From: Cellulosimicrobium cellulans
GTDB taxonomy: Bacteria; Actinomycetota; Actinomycetes; Actinomycetales; Cellulomonadaceae
Length of the DNA: 64,000 nt
Assembly: GCF_016921195.1 (NCBI RefSeq)
Contig: NZ_JAFGYF010000007.1
Location: 124,001 to 188,000, forward strand
Reading direction: 5' to 3'
In this document: piece by piece, positions 54,032-63,209 of the stretch
Layout: the number at the start of each line of letters is the position of its first letter
How positions within the stretch are numbered: the stretch's first letter is position 1
Position numbers and translations under genes: made by a program
Notes under the pieces: model-generated
Seen by the model: only the letters and a program-made list of their open reading frames with translations
Databases searched by the model: none
Told to the model about the DNA's origin: nothing

Positions 54032-54090
54032 GAACGCACCGGTCCGACGGCCGGTGGACCGACGGATCGATCGAGGACGGAGCAAGGCCC

Positions 54091-54576
54091 ATGGCGGGAG
54101 CGCTGCGCAAGACCATGCTGTATCTGGGCCTCGCTGATGATCGCGGCGAGGACGAGCAGGACGAGTACGTCGACGAGCTCGACGAGACGGGGGCGGACGT
54201 GTCGCACGACTACCAGGCCCAGGTGACGCCGCTGCACCGCGCGCTCGGACCGCGCGAGGTGCCGCAGACGAGCATGTCGGCCGCCGAGCTGCGCAGGATC
54301 ACGACGGTGCACCCGCGCTCCTACAACGACGCGCGCGTGATCGGGGAGGCGTTCCGAGGCGGCACGCCGGTGATCATGAACCTGTCGGACATGGACGACG
54401 CGGACGCGAAGCGCCTGGTCGACTTCTCCGCGGGTCTGATCTTCGGGCTCCACGGCGCCATCGAGCGCGTCACCAACAAGGTGTTCCTGCTCTCGCCCGA
54501 GCACGTGGAGATCACCGGCGAGGAGCAGGCCGCCGCGCCGGCTCCCGGGCGCGCCGGGTTCTACAACCAGAGCTGA
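54091..54576 (+). CDS. sepF: Cell division protein SepF
   Basis: 161 residues. SepF binds the membrane through its N-terminal helix ([14 protein letters not shown]) and the FtsZ C-terminal peptide through its core, replacing FtsA as Z-ring anchor. The core [29 protein letters not shown] is diagnostic. An acidic linker (about 17-45) follows the helix. A weak GGAGCAAGG ribosome binding site precedes the ATG. A long hairpin follows the stop and probably ends the dcw transcript. Confidence 0.96.
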   Translation: MAGALRKTMLYLGLADDRGEDEQDEYVDELDETGADVSHDYQAQVTPLHRALGPREVPQTSMSAAELRRITTVHPRSYNDARVIGEAFRGGTPVIMNLSDMDDADAKRLVDFSAGLIFGLHGAIERVTNKVFLLSPEHVEITGEEQAAAPAPGRAGFYNQS

Positions 54577-54623
54577 CGACGTGCGGGGCGCGCCGCGCCC
54601 GCCGAGCACGCGCCCCGCGCACG

Positions 54624-54668
54624 GCAGACGGAGGGACGGACGTGGCGACACGTCGGTCCCTCCTCTGC
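54624..54668 (+). terminator. Long terminator hairpin after sepF
   Basis: A 15-bp stem with one mismatch (54630-54644 with 54649-54663) closed by a GCGA tetraloop is extended by GCAGA/TCTGC across a one-base bulge, 47 bases after the sepF stop. It separates sepF from yggT. Confidence 0.7.
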
Positions 54669-54734
54669 TGTGCGCGCACGGGAGGCGCGTGTCCGGTGCC
54701 CGGTCGCGGGACGTACGTCTGGCACAGTTGACCC

Positions 54735-55025
54735 GTGATCTGGGACCTCATCACAGGGATCGTCGGATTCCTGCTCTGGCTCTACCTGCTGCTGCTCATC
54801 GGTCGGCTCGTGTTCGACTGGGTGCAGTTCTTCGCGCGCGACTGGCGGCCACGCGGCGCCGTCCTCGTGCTCGCCGAGGTGATCTACTCGGCGACCGACC
54901 CGCCCCTGCGTGCGCTGCGTCGTCTCATCCCGCCGCTCTCCCTGGGGCAGGTGCGGCTCGACCTGGCGTTCATCATCCTCTTCTTCGCGGTGACGATCGC
55001 CGCGCAGATCGTGTCGTCGCTCTGA
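54735..55025 (+). CDS. YggT family membrane protein
   Basis: 96 residues with two spans (about 5-27 and 75-94) flanking an amphipathic segment; VLAEVIYSATDPPLRALRRLIPPL is the YggT signature. The family (YlmG) is linked to division or envelope work in bacteria and plastids. GTG at 54735 has no ribosome binding site; CACAGT six bases upstream is a poor -10 candidate for a leaderless transcript. It lies between sepF and divIVA as in other Gram-positives. Confidence 0.9.
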   Translation: MIWDLITGIVGFLLWLYLLLLIGRLVFDWVQFFARDWRPRGAVLVLAEVIYSATDPPLRALRRLIPPLSLGQVRLDLAFIILFFAVTIAAQIVSSL

Positions 55026-55251
55026 GACGCACGTCACGCGCCCTGGGCGCACGCCCCGCCGGCGGTGGTGCGCTACGTCCGGTTCGCCCCGACCGCGACC
55101 GGCCCGACGCCGGACCGTCACGTCATCCACACGGGCGCGCGGCGCGCGAACGCGCGGCCGCTCCCGGCCCCCACGGGCAATCTCCGCTACTTTGGACTCT
55201 GGTGATCGCGAGGTCGCCCGGACCGACACGCAAACGCTATGAGGTGAACCG

Positions 55252-55920
55252 ATGGCACTGCTCACTGCAGAGGACATCCTGAACAAGAAGTTCTCGGCGA
55301 CGAAGTTCCGCGAGGGGTACGACGTCGAAGAGGTCGACGACTTCTTGGACGAGGTGGTGAGGACCCTCAACTCCGTGCAGGAGGAGAACGAGGACCTCAA
55401 GTCGAAGCTCGCTGCCGCGGAGCGTCGTATCGCGGAGCTCAGCCGGGCCGACGCGTCCAGCGCTGCGGTGCAGCCCGCCGTCGTCGAGGCGCCCAAGGCA
55501 CCCGAGCCGGAGCCCGCCCCGGTCGCACCGATCTCGCAGGCCGTGGTCGCGAAGAACGGCGCCGAGCCCGAGTCGGCGACCGGCATGCTCCAGCTCGCCC
55601 AGAAGCTGCACGACGACTACGTGCGCTCGGGCCAGGAGGAGGGCGACCGGCTCATCGCGGAGGCCAAGGCGGAGGGCACGCGCATCGTGCGCGAGGCCGA
55701 GGAGACCTCCCACCGCACGCTGTCGCAGCTCGAGCAGGAGCGTTCGCTCCTCGAGCGCAAGATCGACGAGCTGCGCATCTTCGAGCGCGACTACCGCACG
55801 CGCCTCAAGAGCTACCTGCAGAACCTGCTGGGTGACCTGGACAACCGGGGCAGCGCCCTCCCGCCGCGCAGCAACGTCGGCGGGGCGAGCCGCACGAGCG
55901 ACCTCGCGCCCGGCATCTAG
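55252..55920 (+). CDS. divIVA: DivIVA/Wag31 polar growth scaffold
   Basis: 222 residues. The N-terminal lipid-binding domain (LTAEDILNKKFSATKFREGYDVEEVDDFLDEVV) and two coiled-coil regions (about 40-65 and 115-190), separated by a Pro/Glu/Ala-rich linker, are typical of actinobacterial DivIVA, which recruits elongation proteins to the poles and septum. TGAGGTG lies just before the ATG. The 226-bp gap to yggT holds no visible gene and presumably the promoter. Confidence 0.96.
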   Translation: MALLTAEDILNKKFSATKFREGYDVEEVDDFLDEVVRTLNSVQEENEDLKSKLAAAERRIAELSRADASSAAVQPAVVEAPKAPEPEPAPVAPISQAVVAKNGAEPESATGMLQLAQKLHDDYVRSGQEEGDRLIAEAKAEGTRIVREAEETSHRTLSQLEQERSLLERKIDELRIFERDYRTRLKSYLQNLLGDLDNRGSALPPRSNVGGASRTSDLAPGI

Positions 55921-56054
55921 CACCTGCGTCGACCGTCCGGCAGCGGCCGGTACGCCTCGCACCTGCGTCTTCCCGCCTCGGCGGACCGGCGTGGTGTGTT
56001 GTGCGTACCGGCCGCTGCGTCTACTCTCGCGTGACTCGAACTTGGAGGGGCGAC

Positions 56055-56516
56055 ATGACCAAGCTCACCACCGCGGCCCGAACGGCCGTGCGCGACCGGT
56101 TTCCCAACCTCGCGAAGGACGTCAAGTCCTTCCCCGTGCGCGACGGGGAGGAGCCCTGGACCCTGCGGGAGGTCGAGGAGCTCGCCGCCGAGCTCCTCTC
56201 GGAGAAGGAGCGTCTGGAGGGGGAGCTCGCCTCCGCCGACGAGGAGCTCTCGAACCTGCTGCGGCACTCCGGCGACGGCGCGGGCGACGACCAGGCGGAC
56301 TCCGGGTCGAGCGCCCTGGAGCGCGAGCAGGAGCTGACCCTCGTCAACAACGTCCGCGACCTGCTGGCGCAGACGTCGCACGCCCTCGACCGCATCGCGG
56401 CGGGCACGTACGCGACGTGCGAGGAGACGGGGCTGCCGATCGGCAAGGCGCGCCTCCAGGCGTTCCCGCGGGCCAACCTCTCCGTCGAGGCGAAGCAGCG
56501 CGCCGAGCGCCGCTGA
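56055..56516 (+). CDS. TraR/DksA-like protein with degenerate zinc finger
   Basis: 153 residues. A coiled-coil (LREVEELAAELLSEKERLEGELASADEELSNL, about 37-68) and a C-terminal region YATCEETGLPIGKARLQAFPRANLSVEA resemble DksA/TraR proteins, which enter the RNA polymerase secondary channel. Only Cys122 of the usual four zinc ligands remains; the others are Thr, Ser and Ala, so zinc binding is unlikely. GGAGGGG precedes the ATG. It may still act on RNA polymerase without zinc, as some Cys-poor DksA paralogs do. Confidence 0.85.
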   Translation: MTKLTTAARTAVRDRFPNLAKDVKSFPVRDGEEPWTLREVEELAAELLSEKERLEGELASADEELSNLLRHSGDGAGDDQADSGSSALEREQELTLVNNVRDLLAQTSHALDRIAAGTYATCEETGLPIGKARLQAFPRANLSVEAKQRAERR

Positions 56517-56575
56517 GGCCCGGCAGCCGTAGGGGGCGCGCCGAGGCCGGGGTCGACGTGGCAGACTTGCCGCCG

Positions 56576-57259
56576 ATGTCCACCTCCGCGCGCCCCGAGC
56601 CCACAGAACCCGCCGACGCCGTCGCCGGCACCGACTCCGGCACTGCGTCCGGCACCGCGACCAGCACGGCCCGCCGCGGTCCGCGGCGCGTGCTGGTGGT
56701 CTGGACCGTCGCCCTCGCGGTCCTCGTCCTGGCGCTCGACCAGCTCACCAAGTGGTGGGCCGAGTCGAGCCTCACGCTCGGCGACGACACGGTCCCGGTC
56801 CTGGGGTCCCTCCTCGGGCTCCGGCTCATCTACAACCCCGGCGCCGCGCTCTCCATCGCGACGGGGATGACCTGGCTCCTGACGATCGTGGTCGTGGCCG
56901 TGGTGGTCGTCATCGTGCGCATGGTGGGCAGGATCGGCTCGCGCGCCTGGGCGGTCGCGCTCGGGCTGCTGCTCGGCGGGGCGCTCGGGAACCTCGTGGA
57001 CAGGTTCTTCCGCGAGCCCGGCTTCGCGCGCGGTCACGTGGTCGACTTCATCGCCTACGCGAACTGGTTCGTGGGCAACGTCGCGGACATCGCGATCGTG
57101 GCGGCAGCGGCGATGATCGCCGTGCTCTCGGTGCTCGGCATCGGACTCGACGGTACCCGGCACGGGGGCGACGACGCGGGCGACGAGCCGGGCGACGACG
57201 CCGAGGTCACCGAGCCCGGCCCGACGACCGTGCGCGCGGACCGCGAGGAGGAGCGGTGA
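56576..57259 (+). CDS. lspA: Lipoprotein signal peptidase LspA
   Basis: 227 residues. It removes signal peptides from prolipoproteins. Four spans are visible; the catalytic aspartates are D142 (GNLVDRF) and D171 (NVADIAIV), with LDQLTKW near 54-60 and NPGAALSI near 87-94. The first 35 residues (Thr/Ala/Ser-rich) and the last 45 (acidic) are extensions beyond the E. coli length. CAGACT eight bases before the ATG may be the -10 of a leaderless transcript. The stop overlaps rluD (GTGA). Confidence 0.96.
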   Translation: MSTSARPEPTEPADAVAGTDSGTASGTATSTARRGPRRVLVVWTVALAVLVLALDQLTKWWAESSLTLGDDTVPVLGSLLGLRLIYNPGAALSIATGMTWLLTIVVVAVVVVIVRMVGRIGSRAWAVALGLLLGGALGNLVDRFFREPGFARGHVVDFIAYANWFVGNVADIAIVAAAAMIAVLSVLGIGLDGTRHGGDDAGDEPGDDAEVTEPGPTTVRADREEER

Positions 57260-58188
57260 GCCTCCGCTCGCTGCCGGTCCCGGACGGCCTCGCCGGCGAG
57301 CGGGTCGACGCCGGGCTGTCCCGCCTGCTCGGCCTCTCGCGGACGCGCGCGGCGGACCTCGCGGCGGGCGGCGCCGTCCGCCTGGACGGCCGGGAGGTCG
57401 GCAAGTCCGACCGGCTCGTCCCGGGAGCGTGGCTCGAGGTCGAGGTGCCCGACGCCGCCCCGGCTGCGGTCGAGGTCGTCGCCGAGCCCGTGCCCGGCAT
57501 GGGCATCGTCCACGACGACGACGACGTCGTGGTCGTCGACAAGCCCGTCGGCGTCGCGGCGCACCCCTCGCCGGGGTGGACCGGCCCGACCGTCGTCGGC
57601 GCGCTCGCCGCGACGGGCTATCGGATCTCCACGTCCGGCGCTGCCGAGCGCCAGGGCATCGTGCACCGCCTCGACGTCGGCACGTCGGGGCTCATGGTCG
57701 TCGCGAAGAGCGAGGTCGCGTACACGGCTCTCAAGCGCGCCTTCAAGGAGCGCACGGTCGAGAAGGTCTACCACGCGCTCGTCCAGGGGCACCCGGAGCC
57801 GACGACCGGGACCATCGACGCGCCCATCGGGCGCCACCCGAGCGCCGACTGGAAGTTCGCGGTCACCGCGGAGGGCAAGCCCTCGGTGACGCACTACGAG
57901 GTCCTCGAGATGCTGCCCGCGGCCTCGCTCGTCGAGGTGCACCTCGAGACGGGGCGCACGCACCAGATCCGCGTCCACTTCTCCGCGCTGCGCCACCCGT
58001 GCGTGGGCGACCTCACCTACGGCGCAGACCCCGTGCTGGCCTCGCGCGTCGCTCTGACGCGCCAGTGGCTGCACGCCGTCCGCCTCGGGTTCGAGCACCC
58101 GACGACGGGGGAGTGGCTCGAGCTGACGAGCCAGTACCCCGACGACCTCGCGCACGCGCTCGAGGTCCTGCGGGGGGCGTACGCGTGA
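57256..58188 (+). CDS. RluD-type 23S rRNA pseudouridine synthase
   Basis: 310 residues. An N-terminal S4 domain ([31 protein letters not shown]) precedes the catalytic domain with Asp140 in [33 protein letters not shown] and [23 protein letters not shown] are RluA/RluD family motifs. It probably modifies 23S rRNA helix 69 uridines. GTG at 57256 overlaps the lspA stop and the gene overlaps the next start; lspA-rluD linkage is common in bacteria. Confidence 0.94.
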   Translation: MSLRSLPVPDGLAGERVDAGLSRLLGLSRTRAADLAAGGAVRLDGREVGKSDRLVPGAWLEVEVPDAAPAAVEVVAEPVPGMGIVHDDDDVVVVDKPVGVAAHPSPGWTGPTVVGALAATGYRISTSGAAERQGIVHRLDVGTSGLMVVAKSEVAYTALKRAFKERTVEKVYHALVQGHPEPTTGTIDAPIGRHPSADWKFAVTAEGKPSVTHYEVLEMLPAASLVEVHLETGRTHQIRVHFSALRHPCVGDLTYGADPVLASRVALTRQWLHAVRLGFEHPTTGEWLELTSQYPDDLAHALEVLRGAYA

Positions 58189-58706
58189 CCACCGGCGTCC
58201 CCGGTGCGGGCACGGGCCGGCTCGTCGTCGAGCGCGTGGTCGACGACGCCGGGCTCGCCGCCGCGCACGCGCTGCGGCTCGCGGTGTTCGTCGACGAGCA
58301 GGGCGTACCGGTCGAGGAGGAGATCGACGACCTCGACACCGCGGTGACGACGACGCACGTCCTCGTGCGCGACCGCGGGCGGGACGGCGCGGTCGTCGGC
58401 ACGGGGCGGCTCCTGACCGACCCGGCGCACCCGGGCGAGGTGCACGTCGGCCGGGTCGCCGTGTCCGCGTCCGCGCGCGGCACCGGCGCGGGCGCCACGG
58501 TGATGCGCGCCCTGGAGGGGATCGCGCTCGCCGAGCACGCGGCGTCGGGCGCGGACGGGCGTCGCACGGTGCGCGTCCTGCTCTCCGCCCAGGTCCAGGC
58601 GATCGGGTTCTACGAGCGCCTCGGCTACGTGGTCTCCGGCCCGGTCTACCTCGACGCGGGCATCGACCACCGCGACGCCGCGAAGACCCTCACGACCGAC
58701 GGCTGA
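58185..58706 (+). CDS. GNAT family N-acetyltransferase
   Basis: 173 residues. [53 protein letters not shown] (acetyl-CoA-binding loop) and [28 protein letters not shown] match ElaA-like GNAT enzymes. It transfers an acetyl group from acetyl-CoA to an unknown amine. GTG at 58185 overlaps the rluD stop, so it is the third gene of the lspA operon. Confidence 0.92.
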   Translation: MTTGVPGAGTGRLVVERVVDDAGLAAAHALRLAVFVDEQGVPVEEEIDDLDTAVTTTHVLVRDRGRDGAVVGTGRLLTDPAHPGEVHVGRVAVSASARGTGAGATVMRALEGIALAEHAASGADGRRTVRVLLSAQVQAIGFYERLGYVVSGPVYLDAGIDHRDAAKTLTTDG

Positions 58707-58748
58707 CGCCGCCCGCGGGCGCGGACTCGGGGCGTCGCGCGTCGGTGA

Positions 58749-58777
58749 CCGCGGCTGTGCCACGGGGCACACCGCGG
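58749..58777 (+). terminator. Hairpin before dnaE
   Basis: A 12-bp stem with a single bulge (CCGCGG/CCGCGG plus GTGCC/GGCAC around an ACGG loop) lies between the GNAT gene and dnaE. Likely terminator of the lspA operon. Confidence 0.5.
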
Positions 58778-58814
58778 ACCGCCGAGGGTGCCCGGGCGCG
58801 TGGGCGGGGCGACT

Positions 58815-58820
58815 TAGGAT
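58815..58820 (+). promoter_or_regulatory. -10 hexamer TAGGAT for leaderless dnaE
   Basis: TAGGAT is followed by six bases and the dnaE ATG at 58827. Confidence 0.55.
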
Positions 58821-58826
58821 CGGTGC

Positions 58827-61800
58827 ATGCCGACCGCCACAGAGGACTTCGTCCACCTCCACGTCCACACCGAGTACTCGATGCTGGACGGCGCGGCGCG
58901 GATCGGGGACCTGTTCGACGAGGTCGAGCGCCTCGGGCAGAAGGCGATCGCGACGACGGACCACGGGTACGTGTTCGGGGCGTTCGAGTTCTGGTCGCGC
59001 GCGCAGTCGAAGGGCATCAAGCCGATCATCGGCGTCGAGGCGTACATCACGCCGGGGACGAGCCGGTTCGACCAGACGCGCGTGCGGTTCGGGCAGCAGG
59101 GGCAGGAGTCCGACGACGTCTCCGCGCGCGGTGCCTACACCCACATGACGCTCCTCGCCAAGGACAACGAAGGGCTGCACAACCTGTTCCGCGCGTCCTC
59201 GCTGGCGTCGCTGGAGGGGCAGATGGGCAAGTGGCCCCGCATGGACCGCGAACTGCTCCAGACCTACGGCAAGGGCATGATCGCGACGAGCGGCTGCCCG
59301 TCGGGGGAGATCCAGACGCGCCTGCGGCTCGGCCAGTGGGACGAGGCGGTCCGGACGGCGGGCGAGCTCCAGGACATCTTCGGGCGCGAGAACTTCTACG
59401 TCGAGCTCATGGACCACGGTCTCGACATCGAGACCCGGGTGACGCAGGACCTGCTGCGGCTCGCGGAGACGATCGGCGCGCGGCTCGTCGCGACGAACGA
59501 CCTGCACTACGTGCGCGAGGAGGACGCGCCGAGCCAGGAGGCCCTGCTCGCGATCAACTCCGGCTCGACGCTCGACGACCCGGACCGGTTCAAGTTCGAC
59601 GGGACCGGCTACTACGTGAAGTCGGCGGCGGAGATGCGGCGCGTCTTCGCGGAGCTGCCCGAGGCGTGCGACAACACGCTGCTCATCGCGGAGCAGTGCG
59701 AGGTGTCGTTCGACACGAAGGCGAACTACATGCCGCGGTTCCCCGTCCCGGAGGGCGAGGACGAGACGAGCTGGTTCGTCAAGGAGGTGGAGCGCGGGCT
59801 GCACCGCCGGTACCCGAACGGCATCCCCGACGCGGCGCGCAAGCAGGCCCAGTACGAGACCGAGGTCATCATCCAGATGGGCTTCCCGGGGTACTTCCTC
59901 GTGGTCGCCGACTTCATCAACTGGGCCAAGGACCAGGGCATCCGCGTCGGGCCCGGCCGTGGTTCGGCCGCGGGTTCCATGGCGTCGTACCTCATGGGCA
60001 TCACCGAGCTCGACCCGCTGGAGCACGGCCTGATCTTCGAGCGGTTCCTCAACCCCGAGCGCGTGTCGATGCCCGACGTCGACGTCGACTTCGACGAGCG
60101 TCGGCGCGGGGAGGTCATCCGGTACGTCACGGAGAAGTACGGCGACGACCGCGTCGCCCAGATCGTCACCTACGGCACCATCAAGGCCAAGCAGGCGCTC
60201 AAGGACTCGGCGCGGCTCCTCGGCTTCCCCTTCGCGATGGGGGAGAAGCTCACCAAGGCCATGCCACCGGCCGTCATGGGCAAGGACATCCCGCTCTCGG
60301 GGATCTTCGACCCGAAGCACGAGCGGTACTCCGAGGCCGCGGAGTTCCGCCAGCTCCACGACACCGACCCGGAGGCGCAGCGCGTCGTCGAGCTCGCGCG
60401 CGGCATCGAGGGCCTGAAGCGGCAGTGGGGCGTGCACGCGGCGGGCGTGATCATGTCGAGCGACCCGCTCATCGACATCATCCCGATCATGCGCCGCCCC
60501 CAGGACGGCGCGGTCATCACGCAGTTCGACTACCCGACGTCCGAGGGCCTCGGCCTCATCAAGATGGACTTCCTCGGGCTGCGCAACCTCACGATCCTCG
60601 ACGACGCGCTCGAGAACATCGAGATGAACGGCAAGGAGCCGATCGAGATCGAGTCGCTCGCGCTCGACGACAAGGCGTCGTACGAGCTGCTCGCGCGCGG
60701 TGACACGCTCGGCGTGTTCCAGCTCGACGGCGGCCCCATGCGTGCGCTCCTGCGCCAGATGAAACCGGACAAGTTCGACGACCTCTCGGCCGTCATCGCG
60801 CTGTACCGCCCGGGCCCCATGGGCATGAACTCGCACACGAACTACGCGCTGCGCAAGAACGGTCTGCAGAAGATCGAGCCCATCCACCCGGAGCTGGAGG
60901 AGCCGCTCGCGGAGATCCTGGACGAGACGTACGGACTCATCGTCTACCAGGAGCAGGTGCAGCGCGCCGCCCAGATCCTCGCGGGGTACTCGCTCGGCCA
61001 GGCCGACCTGCTGCGTCGCGCGATGGGCAAGAAGAAGAAGGAGATCCTCGACAAGGAGTTCGTCCCCTTCCAGGCGGGCTGCCGCGAGCGCGGCTACTCC
61101 GACGGCGCGATCCAGGCCGTCTGGGACACGCTGGTCCCGTTCGCGGGCTACGCGTTCAACAAGGCGCACTCGGCGGGGTACGGCCTCGTCGCGTACTGGA
61201 CGGCGTTCCTCAAGGCGAACTACCCGACCGAGTACATGGCGGCGCTCCTGCAGAGCGTGCGGGACGACAAGGACAAGCTCGCCCTGTACCTCAACGAGTG
61301 CCGGCGCATGCACATCACGGTGCTCCCGCCCGACGTGAACGACTCGGCGGCCAAGTTCACGGCCGTCGGCAACGACATCCGCTTCGGCCTCACGGGCGTG
61401 CGCAACGTCGGCGCGAACGTCGTCGACGCGATCATCCGCACGCGCGAGGAGAAGGGCGCGTTCACGTCGTTCACCGACTTCCTCGACAAGGTGCCGGCCG
61501 TCGTCTGCAACAAGCGCACCATCGAGTCGCTCATCAAGGCGGGCGCGTTCGACTCGCTCGGGCACGCGCGCCGCGCGCTGCTCGTCGTGCACGAGCAGGC
61601 GGTCGACTCGGTCATCAGCGTCAAGCGCAAGGAGGCGGAGGGCCAGTTCGACCTGTTCGCCGACTTCGCCGGGGGCGACGACGAGGACGGCCTGTCGTTC
61701 TCCGTCGACGTGCCGGACCTCCCGGACTGGGACAAGAAGCAGCGGCTCGCCTTCGAGCGCGAGATGCTCGGCCTGTACGTCTCGGACCACCCCCTGTCGG

Positions 61801-62366
61801 GGCTCGAGCACGTGCTCACGCGGGCAGCCGACACGGGCATCGCGAACCTGCTCGCCGACGAGGGCCGCCCGGACGGGTCGACGGTGGTGATCGCGGGCCT
61901 CGTCACCTCGCTCCAGCGCAAGATGAGCAAGAACGGCAACCCCTGGGCGGCGGTGACCATCGAGGACCTCGAGGGCGCCGTGGAGGTCATGTTCTTCGGC
62001 GAGACGTACCTCGCCTACTCGACGATCCTCGCCGAGGACCAGGTGGTCGTCCTGCGCGGACGCGTGCGGCGTCGTGACGACACGATGCAGCTCCAGGCCA
62101 TGGAGGTGTCGCTGCCCGACATCACCGTGGGCGCCGAGTCGCCGCTCGCCGTGAAGGTCTCGCACACGCGGTGCGTCGAGCCGATCATCCTCCGCCTGCG
62201 GGAGGTGCTCGCCACGCACCCCGGGTCGGCGGAGGTGCACGTCCAGGTGCTGGAGCCCGGCAAGACGACGGTCGTGCGCGCGGGCGACGGGCTGCGCGTC
62301 GAGAAGTCGCCTGCGCTGTTCGGCGACCTCAAGGCGCTGCTCGGGCCGTCGTGCCTGGTCGGCTGA
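58827..62366 (+). CDS. dnaE: DNA polymerase III alpha subunit DnaE
   Basis: 1179 residues, the replicative polymerase. The PHP domain opens with VHLHVHTEYSMLDGAARIGDL; the palm has GPGRGSAAGSMASYL and the catalytic acidic motif PDVDVDF at 416-422; KKEILDKEFVPF and GYAFNKAHSAGYGLVAYWTA follow, and the C-terminal part contains a tandem helix-hairpin-helix and an OB fold (VVIAGLVTSLQRKMSKNGNPWAAVTIEDLEG). Length and domain order match DnaE1 rather than the shorter error-prone DnaE2. The ATG fits a leaderless transcript; no LexA box was seen near it. Confidence 0.97.
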   Translation: MPTATEDFVHLHVHTEYSMLDGAARIGDLFDEVERLGQKAIATTDHGYVFGAFEFWSRAQSKGIKPIIGVEAYITPGTSRFDQTRVRFGQQGQESDDVSARGAYTHMTLLAKDNEGLHNLFRASSLASLEGQMGKWPRMDRELLQTYGKGMIATSGCPSGEIQTRLRLGQWDEAVRTAGELQDIFGRENFYVELMDHGLDIETRVTQDLLRLAETIGARLVATNDLHYVREEDAPSQEALLAINSGSTLDDPDRFKFDGTGYYVKSAAEMRRVFAELPEACDNTLLIAEQCEVSFDTKANYMPRFPVPEGEDETSWFVKEVERGLHRRYPNGIPDAARKQAQYETEVIIQMGFPGYFLVVADFINWAKDQGIRVGPGRGSAAGSMASYLMGITELDPLEHGLIFERFLNPERVSMPDVDVDFDERRRGEVIRYVTEKYGDDRVAQIVTYGTIKAKQALKDSARLLGFPFAMGEKLTKAMPPAVMGKDIPLSGIFDPKHERYSEAAEFRQLHDTDPEAQRVVELARGIEGLKRQWGVHAAGVIMSSDPLIDIIPIMRRPQDGAVITQFDYPTSEGLGLIKMDFLGLRNLTILDDALENIEMNGKEPIEIESLALDDKASYELLARGDTLGVFQLDGGPMRALLRQMKPDKFDDLSAVIALYRPGPMGMNSHTNYALRKNGLQKIEPIHPELEEPLAEILDETYGLIVYQEQVQRAAQILAGYSLGQADLLRRAMGKKKKEILDKEFVPFQAGCRERGYSDGAIQAVWDTLVPFAGYAFNKAHSAGYGLVAYWTAFLKANYPTEYMAALLQSVRDDKDKLALYLNECRRMHITVLPPDVNDSAAKFTAVGNDIRFGLTGVRNVGANVVDAIIRTREEKGAFTSFTDFLDKVPAVVCNKRTIESLIKAGAFDSLGHARRALLVVHEQAVDSVISVKRKEAEGQFDLFADFAGGDDEDGLSFSVDVPDLPDWDKKQRLAFEREMLGLYVSDHPLSGLEHVLTRAADTGIANLLADEGRPDGSTVVIAGLVTSLQRKMSKNGNPWAAVTIEDLEGAVEVMFFGETYLAYSTILAEDQVVVLRGRVRRRDDTMQLQAMEVSLPDITVGAESPLAVKVSHTRCVEPIILRLREVLATHPGSAEVHVQVLEPGKTTVVRAGDGLRVEKSPALFGDLKALLGPSCLVG

Positions 62367-62427
62367 CCCGGAGGGCCGAGGAGTCCGTCGACGTCGCCGC
62401 CCGGACGTCGTGGGACGACGCAAGCCG

Positions 62428-62433
62428 TAGGCT
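62428..62433 (+). promoter_or_regulatory. -10 hexamer TAGGCT for leaderless PPOX gene
   Basis: TAGGCT is followed by seven bases and the GTG at 62441. Confidence 0.5.
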
Positions 62434-62440
62434 CGACGCC

Positions 62441-62845
62441 GTGATCCGCCTCAACCCCGAACAGCTCGTCTTCGTCACCGAGCGCCACCTGGCCACGCTC
62501 ACCACGCTGCGCGCGGACGGCACGCCGCACGTCGTCCCCGTCGCCTTCACGTGGGACCAGGACGCGGGCGTGCTGCGCATCACGACGAACCGCACCTCGG
62601 TCAAGGCTCGCAACGCGCGCCTCCCGGGGGCGGACGGTGGGGCGCCGCGGGCCGCGGTGTGCCAGGTCGAGGGCGGTCGGTGGATCACGCTCGAGGGCAC
62701 GATCGAGGTCGTCGAGGACGCGGCCGAGGTGGCGGACGCCGTCGCACGCTACGGCCGTCGCTACCGGGCGCTCTCGCCCAACCCCGAGCGCGTCGTGCTC
62801 CGGCTCACACCCGACAAGGTCATGGCCTCGACCTACATGGCCTGA
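62441..62845 (+). CDS. PPOX-class (probably F420-dependent) oxidoreductase
   Basis: 134 residues, split-barrel fold. LVFVTERHLATLTTLRADGTPHVVPVAFTWDQDAGVLRITTNRTSVKARN-type blocks and RAAVCQVEGGRWITLEGTIEVVED are typical of TIGR03618-like actinobacterial F420-dependent PPOX proteins, and RYRALSPNPERVVLRLTPDKVMAS closes the family pattern. The cofactor call is from family resemblance. GTG at 62441 fits a leaderless transcript; the upstream ORF extension overlaps dnaE and is not coding. Confidence 0.88.
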   Translation: MIRLNPEQLVFVTERHLATLTTLRADGTPHVVPVAFTWDQDAGVLRITTNRTSVKARNARLPGADGGAPRAAVCQVEGGRWITLEGTIEVVEDAAEVADAVARYGRRYRALSPNPERVVLRLTPDKVMASTYMA

Positions 62846-62853
62846 CGCTCGGC

Positions 62854-63090
62854 TCAGGCGACGGTCGCGCTCTCGGACCCCTGGGGGCGGTCGACCGAGA
62901 CGACGTCGCCGCGGTGCAGCTGGCGGCCGCGGCGCGTGTCGACCTCGCCGTTGACGCGCACCTCGCCCTCGGTGACGAGCTCGCGCGCCTCGGCGCCGGA
63001 CTCGGCGAGCCCGGCGAGCTTGAGGAACTGCCCGAGGCGGATGACGTCGTCGGAGATCTCGACCGGGCGGGCGTCGTGAGGGGCGTTCAT
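62854..63090 (-). CDS. S4 domain RNA-binding protein
   Basis: 78 residues, essentially one S4 domain: IRLGQFLKLAGLAESGAEARELVTEGEVRVNGEVDTRRGRQLHRGDVV. Small S4 proteins of the YaaA/RqcP/Hsp15 type bind rRNA or tRNA; RqcP-like proteins act in ribosome quality control, which I cannot prove here. ATG at 63090 with GGGCGG upstream is chosen; ATG at 63099 is an alternative. It converges on the PPOX gene with eight bases between the stops. Confidence 0.9.
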   Translation of the reverse strand: MNAPHDARPVEISDDVIRLGQFLKLAGLAESGAEARELVTEGEVRVNGEVDTRRGRQLHRGDVVSVDRPQGSESATVA

Positions 63091-63197
63091 GCCGCCCATT
63101 CTCCCTGCTGGCGCACGACGGGCACGACGCGGCGTGCCGAGACCGGCGCGGCGCGACCGGTGGGCGAAACGCCTCGTCGCGGCGTCGCGCGGGCTCC

Positions 63198-63203
63198 TAG
63201 ACT
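63198..63203 (+). promoter_or_regulatory. -10 hexamer TAGACT for leaderless hisD
   Basis: TAGACT is followed by six bases and the hisD ATG at 63210. Confidence 0.55.
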
Positions 63204-63209
63204 CGACCC

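Noticed and set aside
58017-62423. A 1468-codon open frame antisense to dnaE, and similar long antisense frames elsewhere (for example 1170-3248, 20716-24483)
   Set aside because: Such frames are expected in very GC-rich DNA because stop codons are rare; the translations are Arg/Ala/Gly/Pro- or His-rich and match no family, while the opposite strand encodes well-recognised proteins.
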